From contig JALSTF010000162.1 of NCBI GenBank assembly GCA_026983895.1, positions 1 through 10,931 on the forward strand: a stretch of 10,931 nt of DNA, written 5' to 3'. The notes beneath the pieces were generated by a model, which ran no database searches, was not told the origin of the DNA, and saw only the letters and a program-made list of their open reading frames with translations. How positions within the stretch are numbered: the stretch's first letter is position 1; every line of letters begins with the position of its first letter. The DNA comes from Sulfurovum sp. GTDB taxonomy: Bacteria; Campylobacterota; Campylobacteria; Campylobacterales; Sulfurovaceae. Positions 1-6,643 of the stretch are shown here, piece by piece. A program made the translations under genes and the position numbers.

Positions 1-320
1 ATTCGGTAATATCACCGACACCTGCTCCGGCTCCCGCTCCTGTAGTAAAGCGAACAACATATGATCAGGCTTCTGTGGAAAAGCAGGAACGTTTCCAGAA
101 AGATATGATCGCTGTGGCAACGAGTACGAAAGATGATCCAAACTACCACAGAATGGCACTTGATACACCGCAGAAAAAAGCATGGTTCAGAAATCTCATG
201 TATCAGCTTTGGGACGGACAGCTGACAAAACAGCAGTTCGTAGCAGAGGGGCTCCGTGCCTATCCGGACCATAAATATGAATTCGAATTCATCGCGGATG
301 GATATGCAAAACGCAAATAA
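1..320 (+). CDS. C-terminal part of an unrecognised protein with a Pro/Ala linker
   Basis: The reading frame is open from the left edge (first complete codon at 3) to the TAA at 318-320, so the gene begins outside the window. A GTG at 75 could be mistaken for a start, but the frame upstream continues without a stop, so it is probably internal. The visible 105 residues begin with a Pro/Ala-rich stretch (roughly residues 5-13, alternating P and A), typical of a flexible linker between domains or after a membrane anchor. A mostly helical, charged and aromatic-rich segment follows and ends in basic residues. I do not recognise the family and assign no function. The linker hints at a multi-domain, perhaps envelope-associated protein, which is inference only. 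cls follows after 29 bases on the same strand, so co-transcription is likely. Confidence 0.7.
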   Translation, partial: SVISPTPAPAPAPVVKRTTYDQASVEKQERFQKDMIAVATSTKDDPNYHRMALDTPQKKAWFRNLMYQLWDGQLTKQQFVAEGLRAYPDHKYEFEFIADGYAKRK

Positions 321-349
321 TCTCTAAAATACACTAAAAAAGGTATGGT

Positions 350-1753
350 TTGGAACTCTATTCTGTTGCTCAGATTCTTCTAACCTATACCGTTGTTATA
401 CTGACGGGTATACTCGTCTTTTCCGCCATCAGCCATATTCTCTACCAGAAACGTTCTCCGACCAGTATGATCTCATGGCTCTTGGCTGTTTTTTTTCTCC
501 CTTATATCACGGTGCCCCTTTACTTTCTCATAGGTATTCGCAAGCGTCATGACAAAAAAGCGAAATCCTTTGTGACTTTTTCTGCAGAGAAACATCCCAA
601 CACGGTTGAAAGTTCACAGCATACCCTTCTCGAAGTCCTGAAAAAAAACGGCATACCTCCGGCGACAAGCGGAAACCGTTATGAACTCATCACTTCGGAT
701 GTAGAAGCCTTTGAAAGCATGCAAAAAGAGATAGAACAGAGCCAAAGCTCTATCGATATCTGTACCTATGTCTTTGCCTGCGACGAGATGAGCAGAACGC
801 TCCTCGATGCTTTGAGCAAAAAAGCGAAAGAAGGTGTCAGAGTACGCATACTGCTGGACCTTGCCGGCTCAATGGGTGCCTATTTCAGACAGGACTGCTT
901 TAAAAAACTCCGCAATGCCGGCGGCGAAGTGGCTTTTTTTCTCCCGCTCTTCAAAAAACCGTTCCAGGGATATATCAACCTGAGGAATCATAGAAAGATC
1001 TATCTGTTTGACCAGGCCAGGGTACTCAGCGGCGGTATGAATCTGAGCAATGAGTACATGGGCAAAAAAGATGGCAGCAAACGCTGGAAAGATATTTTAT
1101 ACAGGCTTGAAGGACCGGCTGTCTATGACTTCTATACTGTCTTTATGAATGACTGGAACTATGCCACAGAAAAACATGAGATCATAGAGAAACAGTCTAT
1201 GGTCAAGCATGAAGGAGAAAATATCGTTCAGATCGTTCCCTCCGGTCCCGATATTCCCCGTGATGCACTTTATGAAGCCCTTTTGAGTACTATTTATGAT
1301 GCCAAAGAACGTATCTGGATCGTCACACCCTACTTTGTTCCCGATGACAATATCATGCAGGCACTTGTTATTGCATTGCACCGCGGTATCGATGTCAAAC
1401 TCATCACACCAAAAGAATCTGACCATCTGATAGCCGATCTCGGACGCAGTCCCTACATGCGGGAGCTTAAAGAAGCGGGCGTCGACCTGAAGCTTTACGA
1501 AGGCCGTATGCTGCATGCCAAAGCCATACTTATCGACAGAACCGGTGGTATGATAGGCTCTGTCAATCTTGATAACCGCAGCCTTTTCCTTAACTATGAG
1601 ATCGTCACCTTCGCCTACTCCGAAACACTCATAAAACAGATAGAGTCATGGATGCTTGAACTCATGGAGCATGCAAGTTCCCAGCTGAAAGCACCTTCCA
1701 AACCAAGGGAAGCGCTTGAGAATGTCATGAAAGTCTTTGCACCGCTGTTATGA
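350..1753 (+). CDS. cls: Cardiolipin synthase, two-HKD phospholipase D family
   Basis: This enzyme makes cardiolipin by transferring a phosphatidyl group between two phosphatidylglycerol molecules, releasing glycerol, at the inner membrane. The 467 residues match the usual length of bacterial ClsA-type enzymes. Two N-terminal hydrophobic segments (about 7-31 and 40-63) form the membrane anchor (PLDc_N region). Two catalytic HxKx4D motifs follow: H214/K216/D221, followed by a GGMN segment, and H389/K391/D396, followed by GSVNLDNRS. Both are intact, so the enzyme should be active. The start is TTG at 350, the first possible start after an in-frame stop at 335, with an AGG at 341-343 as ribosome binding site. 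An ATG at 345 is in another frame and gives only 12 codons. The stop overlaps the next gene's ATG by four bases. A related phospholipase D or other phosphatidyltransferase is possible but less likely given the two membrane segments. Confidence 0.93.
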   Translation: MELYSVAQILLTYTVVILTGILVFSAISHILYQKRSPTSMISWLLAVFFLPYITVPLYFLIGIRKRHDKKAKSFVTFSAEKHPNTVESSQHTLLEVLKKNGIPPATSGNRYELITSDVEAFESMQKEIEQSQSSIDICTYVFACDEMSRTLLDALSKKAKEGVRVRILLDLAGSMGAYFRQDCFKKLRNAGGEVAFFLPLFKKPFQGYINLRNHRKIYLFDQARVLSGGMNLSNEYMGKKDGSKRWKDILYRLEGPAVYDFYTVFMNDWNYATEKHEIIEKQSMVKHEGENIVQIVPSGPDIPRDALYEALLSTIYDAKERIWIVTPYFVPDDNIMQALVIALHRGIDVKLITPKESDHLIADLGRSPYMRELKEAGVDLKLYEGRMLHAKAILIDRTGGMIGSVNLDNRSLFLNYEIVTFAYSETLIKQIESWMLELMEHASSQLKAPSKPREALENVMKVFAPLL

Positions 1754-2496
1754 TATTTACGCCTTCCACCCTGCACCACTGCTCACACGGCACTGCCCTG
1801 CTGTCTCCTTTCCCCGAAACTTTCAGTATGCTTTGCTGGAATGTTCACAAGAAAAACCGCACAGACAGAAAATTCAGGCCTTTTCTGAAGAAGCTGATGA
1901 AAGAAGCCGACCTTCATCTCTGTCTTTTCCAGGAAGCACACTTTGAAGGAGAAGCGTTCATCCTGTCAGACTATGCTTACGATGCAGCCGCAAATATGGA
2001 ACTCAATGATACCTTCTACGGGGTCCTTACCGCCTGCAAGACGCCATCAGCTGAGGCACAGGCCCACCTTTCCCAAAACAAAGAAAGTCTTATAGGACCG
2101 CGCAAAAGCCTTCTTTTGACCACCTATCTTCTCTCTTCTGGAAGAAAACTTTTGGTACTGAATATCCACGCTATCAATTTTAGGGAGAACAGAATATACG
2201 AAAAGGAGCTTGAGGTACTGCGGCAAAAAGTAGAATTACACGAAGGGCCGATGATCATTGCCGGGGATTTCAATGCATGGAATCAAACGCGTACAAAGAT
2301 ACTTCATCAACTGAGAACAAGCCTCTCTCTCGAAATGGTCACCTTTGAAAAAAAAGACAAGATAAAATCTTTTATGGGATATCCGCTTGACTTCATTCTT
2401 TACAGGGGTATGCACTGTCTGGGAAAAGCGGTCCTGCACGATCATGATATTTCCGATCATCATCCGCTGTTTGCAAGGTTCAGGATAGAGGTCTAA
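1750..2496 (+). CDS. Endonuclease/exonuclease/phosphatase (EEP) superfamily protein
   Basis: This 248-residue protein carries the ordered metal and catalytic motifs of the EEP (DNase I-like) fold: N31 in a CWNVH segment, E62 in QEA, H140 in NIHAI, D173 and N175 in GDFNAW, and D236/H237 near the C-terminus in SDHHP. Members cleave phosphodiester or phosphomonoester bonds in nucleic acids, phosphoinositides or phospholipids using Mg2+. The substrate cannot be read from sequence. The ATG lies within the cls stop (ATGA at 1750-1753), indicating translational coupling and a possible lipid-related or membrane-proximal role, which is inference. The first 25 or so residues, before the conserved core, have no clear signal peptide, so the protein is probably cytoplasmic. 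Alternative reading: a general-purpose nuclease carried in the operon by chance. The stop codon is three bases from that of the convergent helicase gene. Confidence 0.88.
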   Translation: MIFTPSTLHHCSHGTALLSPFPETFSMLCWNVHKKNRTDRKFRPFLKKLMKEADLHLCLFQEAHFEGEAFILSDYAYDAAANMELNDTFYGVLTACKTPSAEAQAHLSQNKESLIGPRKSLLLTTYLLSSGRKLLVLNIHAINFRENRIYEKELEVLRQKVELHEGPMIIAGDFNAWNQTRTKILHQLRTSLSLEMVTFEKKDKIKSFMGYPLDFILYRGMHCLGKAVLHDHDISDHHPLFARFRIEV

Positions 2497-2499
2497 GTA

Positions 2500-3837
2500 T
2501 TATTTTCGTTTTCTTCCCCGTTTATTTTCCGTACCCTTCCCCTTCTTTTTTGCGTTGCTGCTGTCAAATGTCTTCCAGCCGTCACGTTTGGTCGTTTTTC
2601 TTTTTTTTCCCTGTTTTGCACCTGGAACAGTTGCAGATCTCTTCACAGAAGATTTCTGCCTCTTTCGCTGCGGAGGATGCAAAAGATAACCTCGTGCCTT
2701 CACTTCTTTGGGTGCGTATTCCGGAAGGATCACCTCTTTGATCTTCCCGCCGAGTACCTTCTGAAGATCATGCAGCTGTTCGATCTCATCAGGGCTCACC
2801 AGTGTCATGGCAACCCCTTCCCTTCCCGCTCTTCCTATCCGGCCGACCCTATGAATGAAGTCATGCTTGACATGGGGGATGTCATAGTTTATCACCACAT
2901 CAAGATCGGAGATATCCAAGCCTCTGGCCGCAATATCGGTTGCCACAAGTATCTGGTAACGCCCTTCTCTGAATGCATGCAGGGATCTTTTCCTCTCCTG
3001 ATGGCTGCGCTCACCATGAAGAATGCCGACTTTATAGCCCCACTCTTTCAGGCTTTGGGCTACTCCGTCAGCCAACTCTTTCTTGCGTACGAACACAAGT
3101 ACACGCTCCAAATGATTGGAGGAGATCAGCCATGCCAGCAAAGTATCCTTTTTGCTTTTAAGTACAGGGTAAAGCATCTGCGTGATCGTATCGGCTATCT
3201 TTCCGGGAGGATCAAGTTCTATACGATGCAGCGGTTTGACATAGGCTTTGGCAAGTTTTACCACACGCGGTGTGATCGTTGCCGAGACAATAACCTTCTG
3301 GGATTTTGGTGTCATGGCGGTAAAGACTTTCTCTACATATCCTACAAATCCCATATCGAACATCATATCAGCTTCATCGATCACCAGATGGCGTATTCCC
3401 TTGATATCTATATTCTTCGCCTCCATATACTCCAAAGCCCTTTGCGGTGTAGCCACAATGATATCTACGCCGCGTTCAAGTTTTGAACGTTCTTCTCCCC
3501 GCTTTCCGCCTCCCTGTATCAGAACACTTCTGAGTCCAAGTGCAGGGGCGAAGGATTTGGTCACTCCATAGATCTGCTGAGCAAGCTCTTTGGTAGGGGA
3601 AAGGATAAATGCTTTGGGATAATGGTGGGCCAAAGGTTCTGCCGGTACGATCTTTTCGAGTATCGGCAACAGATAAGCCAGTGTCTTCCCGCTCCCTGTC
3701 TGCGCAGAAGCGACCACGTTTTCTCCCCGCAGCAGCACAGGAATAAGCTTCTGCTGTATAGGGGTGGGTACCTTGAAACCCTGTTCATCCAGCAAGGCAG
3801 TAACAGCAGATGAAAGTTTCAATGAGGAGAAATGCAT
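2500..3837 (-). CDS. DEAD-box ATP-dependent RNA helicase, RhlE-like
   Basis: An RNA helicase that unwinds or remodels RNA using ATP, probably in ribosome assembly or mRNA turnover. All superfamily-2 motifs are present: Q motif region GFKVPTPIQ (20-28), motif I AQTGSGKT (45-52), Ia PTKELA (81-86), Ib TPQR (130-133), II DEAD (154-157), III SAT (185-187), V ATDIAARGLD (299-308) and VI HRVGRIGRAGR (329-339). After the two RecA-like domains there is a low-complexity tail (about 385-445) very rich in Lys and Arg, typical of RhlE-type helicases, where it serves to bind RNA. Its ATG shares one base with the TGA of the upstream CNNM gene and lacks a clear purine-rich ribosome binding site, so translation is probably coupled. 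The subfamily assignment (RhlE rather than another DEAD-box type such as CshA or DbpA) is tentative; the DEAD-box call is firm. Confidence 0.95.
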   Translation of the reverse strand: MHFSSLKLSSAVTALLDEQGFKVPTPIQQKLIPVLLRGENVVASAQTGSGKTLAYLLPILEKIVPAEPLAHHYPKAFILSPTKELAQQIYGVTKSFAPALGLRSVLIQGGGKRGEERSKLERGVDIIVATPQRALEYMEAKNIDIKGIRHLVIDEADMMFDMGFVGYVEKVFTAMTPKSQKVIVSATITPRVVKLAKAYVKPLHRIELDPPGKIADTITQMLYPVLKSKKDTLLAWLISSNHLERVLVFVRKKELADGVAQSLKEWGYKVGILHGERSHQERKRSLHAFREGRYQILVATDIAARGLDISDLDVVINYDIPHVKHDFIHRVGRIGRAGREGVAMTLVSPDEIEQLHDLQKVLGGKIKEVILPEYAPKEVKARGYLLHPPQRKRQKSSVKRSATVPGAKQGKKRKTTKRDGWKTFDSSNAKKKGKGTENKRGRKRK

Positions 3838-4889
3838 CAGTCTAAATTCAAGTCTTTGTTCTGGCGTCTGCGCTGAAGCCTCATTTTCAGTTTGGCCAGT
3901 TCACGCATATCGACATGGGCATCGCTTTCATCGACGATCTCGACACCGAGAATGGTCTCGACACAATCCTCCAGCGTTACGATCCCTTCTACCTGGTCAT
4001 ATTTGTCCAATACAAGGAACATATGCTCTTTCTTCTCTATGAAAAGGTCCAGTGCCCAGGAGACCGGAACCTGTTCGTTGATACGGTAAATGTCTTTCTG
4101 TATCTTTTTAAGCATGACACCGTTGTCTTTAAGTGCCTGTGCAAAAAGCTGTTTGGTCATGATCATTCCGGTAACATTCTCAATGGTCTCTTCATACACC
4201 GGAATACGTGAGTATTTGAAAATGTCAGGTTCGTTTTTAACGATATCATCTATCGTTCTGTTCCCTTCCAGGGCAAAAACAACACTGCGTGGTGTCAGGA
4301 TATCCTGTACTTTGATATCATCGAGTTTCAGTATATTCTCGATAATATCAGATTCCTGTTCATCGAGAACACCTTCATCTTCACTTAAAAGAGCACTCTC
4401 CAGCAGCTCTTCTTTTGTCAGACTCATACCTTCATCGCCTTTTTTGATGCGATTGGTCACAAAGAGGGTCAAGAGAATGATCGGATAGGTAAACCAGATA
4501 AAGAAACGAATAATATATCCTGCCATAGGAGCGATCTGTTTCCAGTAGGTCGCCCCGATCGTTTTGGGGATGATCTCACCTGCAAAAAGGATGGCGAATG
4601 TCAGGACCGCAGAGACCCAGAAGAGTGCACCTGAGCCGAACACGCGTTCTGCCTGCGCACCGACTGCCGCCGCACCGACCGTATTGGCAACCGTATTCAA
4701 AATAAGAATCGATGCGATCGACTTATTGATATTTTCTTTATGGGAACGAAGCAGTTTCCCCGCGGAAGGACGTTCCTTCTCCAGGACAGAGACATACGGC
4801 ATATTCACCGAAAGCAATACCGATTCAAGAACAGAACAGACAAAAGAAACGATGACAGCTGCTAAAAAATATAAAACAAGTAAGTCCAT
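3837..4889 (-). CDS. CNNM/CorC-type membrane protein with CBS pair (hemolysin-related family)
   Basis: A 350-residue integral membrane protein. The N-terminal DUF21/CNNM transmembrane domain (about 1-150) has several hydrophobic helices, an ILNTVANT segment (63-70) and a conserved GEIIPKTIG motif (104-112). A tandem CBS pair follows, roughly 195-320, beginning with the family's typical ILTPRS segment (197-202). It ends in a short basic tail without the C-terminal CorC/HlyC transporter-associated domain found in longer relatives. Bacterial CNNM/CorC proteins are linked to Mg2+ (often Na+-coupled) export, and the old hemolysin label is not informative. It lies 22 bases downstream of mgtE and overlaps the helicase start, so the operon pairs a Mg2+ importer with a likely Mg2+ exporter or sensor. 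An AGGA at about 4903-4906 is the probable ribosome binding site, with a rather long spacer of 13 bases. Confidence 0.9.
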   Translation of the reverse strand: MDLLVLYFLAAVIVSFVCSVLESVLLSVNMPYVSVLEKERPSAGKLLRSHKENINKSIASILILNTVANTVGAAAVGAQAERVFGSGALFWVSAVLTFAILFAGEIIPKTIGATYWKQIAPMAGYIIRFFIWFTYPIILLTLFVTNRIKKGDEGMSLTKEELLESALLSEDEGVLDEQESDIIENILKLDDIKVQDILTPRSVVFALEGNRTIDDIVKNEPDIFKYSRIPVYEETIENVTGMIMTKQLFAQALKDNGVMLKKIQKDIYRINEQVPVSWALDLFIEKKEHMFLVLDKYDQVEGIVTLEDCVETILGVEIVDESDAHVDMRELAKLKMRLQRRRQNKDLNLD

Positions 4890-4911
4890 TTATGGTTAAT
4901 TATCCTTTATA

Positions 4912-6240
4912 CTATAGTAAAATAAGGGTCGCAAGCCCAAGAAAACTGAAAAACCCTACAATATCTGTGATGGTCGTAAGGATCACTGTACTGCCGATAG
5001 CCGGATCAATATCCATCTTTTTGAGAAGCAGCGGAATCATTGATCCAAAAAAACCTGCACTCAGCAGGTTGATGACCATGGAAAGTGCGATCACCACACC
5101 CAGCATACCTTTGTCGAACCATATGGCCGCAATGATACCTATGATTATAGCGAAAAGAAGTCCATTTGCAAGAGAGAGTATCACTTCTTTCTTTATGGTC
5201 CTGAAAGCATCGTGTTTGGCAATGTCGCCCAGTGCCAGCTGACGTACAACGACAGTCAGGCTCTGCGTACCCGCGTTGCCGCCCATAGAAGCGACAATAG
5301 GCATCAGGACCGCCAGTGCCACATAACTTTGAAGCGTACTTTCAAAAAGCCCGATGACCAGAGAAGCCGCTACAGCGGTGAAAAGGTTGATACCCAGCCA
5401 TATGGCTCTTGCTTTTCCCGCTTTGAGAAGGTCATCATCCTCTTCTGCATCATCGTTGACACCCGCCAGATTATACATTTGATCGGTTGCATGTTCACTG
5501 ATAACATCATAGATATCATCAGATGTGATACGCCCCAGAAGGTATCCATACTCATCCACTATCGGCATGGAGTTGAGGTCGTATTCCTGGAACTTCTTGA
5601 CGATATCCCGTATATCATCATGGTCATGCCCGATGATCGGCTTGTATTTTTCAGGATTTTCACTGATATTCTCTCTGAGTGTCTTTTTGAAATCAAAGAC
5701 AAGCAGTTCATCGAGTCCTACACCGTAACGCAAATGATTGTCTTCATCGGTGACAAAAAGATAATTGACACTTTCCAATGCTCCCTTGCGCTTCAGCTCG
5801 GCGAACTCTTTGATGACATCTTCCACTTTCTGGTCAAGCTTGGCAGCATAGACTTCCACCTGCATATAGGCGCCGGCCTCATCTTCTTCATACTGCTTGA
5901 GCTGGAGGATATCTTCCTGATCCTCTTTATCCAGCTGGTCAAAGACCTCTTTTGCTTTGGAGTCATCATGCTCCTCAAGCTCCTGAATAAAGTCTGTCTG
6001 GTCATCCGATTCCATCTCGGAAAGGGATTCGGCGATCTCTTCAGGTGTAAAATTCTCGACCACATCACCAAAATAACGGTCGGGAAGCTCCAATGCCACA
6101 TCGGCAATGAGATCCTTGGGGATCGTCTGGATCGCATGGTCGAAATGCTTCTCATTCATATCTTTGAGAAGCGAAGCGATCTCCGAGGGGTGCAGTTCAT
6201 CTATCGGATGGGTATTTAAATACTGTGTCAGTTTATCCAT
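4912..6240 (-). CDS. mgtE: Magnesium transporter MgtE
   Basis: MgtE is a homodimeric inner-membrane Mg2+ channel gated by cytoplasmic Mg2+. The 442 residues show the family order: an acidic helical MgtE N domain (about 1-125, with many Asp/Glu for Mg2+ sensing), a CBS pair (about 130-260), a plug-helix region with an acidic run (EEDDD) and five C-terminal membrane helices (about 280-442). Signature residues are visible: GGNAGTQS (320-327), N391 in INLLSAGFFGS, and the pore Asp D426 in TITDIVGFF, matching the selectivity-filter aspartate of characterised MgtE. The ATG at 6240 has a strong AGGGG ribosome binding site just upstream. A TATAAT box lies about 30 bases before the start. The leader is too short for a Mg2+ (M-box) riboswitch, so control is probably at the protein level. 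It is the first gene of an mgtE-CNNM-helicase operon. Confidence 0.96.
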   Translation of the reverse strand: MDKLTQYLNTHPIDELHPSEIASLLKDMNEKHFDHAIQTIPKDLIADVALELPDRYFGDVVENFTPEEIAESLSEMESDDQTDFIQELEEHDDSKAKEVFDQLDKEDQEDILQLKQYEEDEAGAYMQVEVYAAKLDQKVEDVIKEFAELKRKGALESVNYLFVTDEDNHLRYGVGLDELLVFDFKKTLRENISENPEKYKPIIGHDHDDIRDIVKKFQEYDLNSMPIVDEYGYLLGRITSDDIYDVISEHATDQMYNLAGVNDDAEEDDDLLKAGKARAIWLGINLFTAVAASLVIGLFESTLQSYVALAVLMPIVASMGGNAGTQSLTVVVRQLALGDIAKHDAFRTIKKEVILSLANGLLFAIIIGIIAAIWFDKGMLGVVIALSMVINLLSAGFFGSMIPLLLKKMDIDPAIGSTVILTTITDIVGFFSFLGLATLILL

Positions 6241-6269
6241 GCGGAACCCCTTTATGATAAATAAGTGGA

Positions 6270-6300
6270 ATTATACTTGATTTAGAAATGAAATAGTTGA
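6270..6300 (-). promoter_or_regulatory. Candidate sigma-70 promoter for mgtE operon
   Basis: On the minus strand a perfect TATAAT lies at 6275-6270, preceded by an AT-rich stretch with T runs. There is no good TTGACA at the usual distance, as is common in Campylobacterota. Transcription starting near 6263 would leave a leader of roughly 20 bases carrying the AGGGG ribosome binding site of mgtE. Predicted from pattern only. Confidence 0.5.
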
Positions 6301-6316
6301 ATACTCAGGGAAAGGA

Positions 6317-6334
6317 GGAAGGGATCGACCTTCC
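6317..6334 (-). terminator. Small hairpin after the DUF2892-type gene, possible weak terminator
   Basis: A perfect six-base inverted repeat (GGAAGG / CCTTCC) with a six-base loop sits about ten bases past the stop of the small membrane-protein gene. On the minus strand the following bases are only moderately T-rich (TCCTTTCCC), so termination, if any, is weak. It lies between that gene and the mgtE promoter, where a terminator would be expected. Confidence 0.35.
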
Positions 6335-6343
6335 ATAAAGGTG

Positions 6344-6529
6344 TCAGGCTTCGATATCACACTTTTTAGTGATGATACAGAGCGGACAGAAATTCGCCAA
6401 CCCTGCGATCAGGGGGATGACTCCCAGGTAGAACCATTTGATTCCTGTATATACACCTGCACCAATAAGCGCAAGACCAAGCACGATCCTGATCGGTCTG
6501 CATACTTTTCTTATTTTATTGACATCCAT
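6344..6529 (-). CDS. Small DUF2892-type (YgaP-like) inner membrane protein
   Basis: A 61-residue protein with a basic N-terminus (KIRKVCRPIR), two closely spaced hydrophobic segments (about 13-30 and 32-53) and a short polar C-terminus. The pattern, with a GVIPLIAGL turn followed by FCPLC, fits the DUF2892 family, which includes the membrane part of YgaP-like proteins. The function is not established. Four cysteines (C10, C48, C51, C57), three of them clustered after the second helix with a CPLC motif, could bind a metal or take part in thiol chemistry; this is inference. The ATG at 6529 has an AGGA seven bases upstream, and a strong Campylobacter-like promoter lies just before that, so it is expressed independently of pckA. 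It is not obviously related in function to its neighbours. Confidence 0.85.
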   Translation of the reverse strand: MDVNKIRKVCRPIRIVLGLALIGAGVYTGIKWFYLGVIPLIAGLANFCPLCIITKKCDIEA

Positions 6530-6555
6530 ACTGGCATCCTTTATTCTTTTTGCAT

Positions 6556-6578
6556 ATTATAGACAAAATAACTTAAAA
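6556..6578 (-). promoter_or_regulatory. Promoter of the small membrane-protein gene, Campylobacter sigma-70 pattern
   Basis: Read on the minus strand, TTTTAAGT (6578-6571) is followed by a T run ending in TTTTG and then a perfect TATAAT (6561-6556). This resembles the described Campylobacter sigma-70 consensus, which has a TTTAAGT-type upstream element, a T-rich stretch ending in G, and TATAAT, rather than the E. coli -35 box. Transcription would start near 6549, about 20 bases before the ATG at 6529. Confidence 0.7.
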
Positions 6579-6603
6579 TTATATAAGAGTAAATTTATCT
6601 GAT

Positions 6604-6640
6604 TTAAAAAGAAGGCGGGCGGAGAAACACCCCTGCCGCA
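6604..6640 (-). terminator. Probable rho-independent terminator of pckA
   Basis: Just past the pckA stop the minus strand carries a GC-rich imperfect hairpin (GCGG at 6639-6636 pairing with CCGC at 6618-6615, with further G-C pairs inside a two-base internal loop) followed by CTTCTTTTT. Hairpin plus T run directly after the stop is the expected arrangement. The mismatches lower confidence, and an alternative register of the stem is possible. Confidence 0.55.
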
Positions 6641-6643
6641 ACA

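Noticed and set aside
345..383. ATG at 345 as the cls start or a leader peptide
   Set aside because: It is in a different frame from cls and ends after 12 codons; TTG at 350 with AGG upstream fits the protein's N-terminal membrane helix. A leader peptide has no further support.
2677..3486. Open frame of 269 codons on the plus strand opposite the helicase
   Set aside because: Antisense to a gene with every DEAD-box motif intact; the translation is Cys/His-rich noise typical of a shadow frame.
5212..6219. Long open frame (335 codons) on the plus strand opposite mgtE
   Set aside because: It lies entirely antisense to a clear mgtE, its translation has no recognisable domain, and codon bias of the real gene explains the absence of stops.
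6241..6343. Possible Mg2+ (M-box) riboswitch ahead of mgtE
   Set aside because: The whole gap is about 100 bases, the candidate promoter lies within 35 bases of the ATG, and no multi-stem conserved leader is visible.
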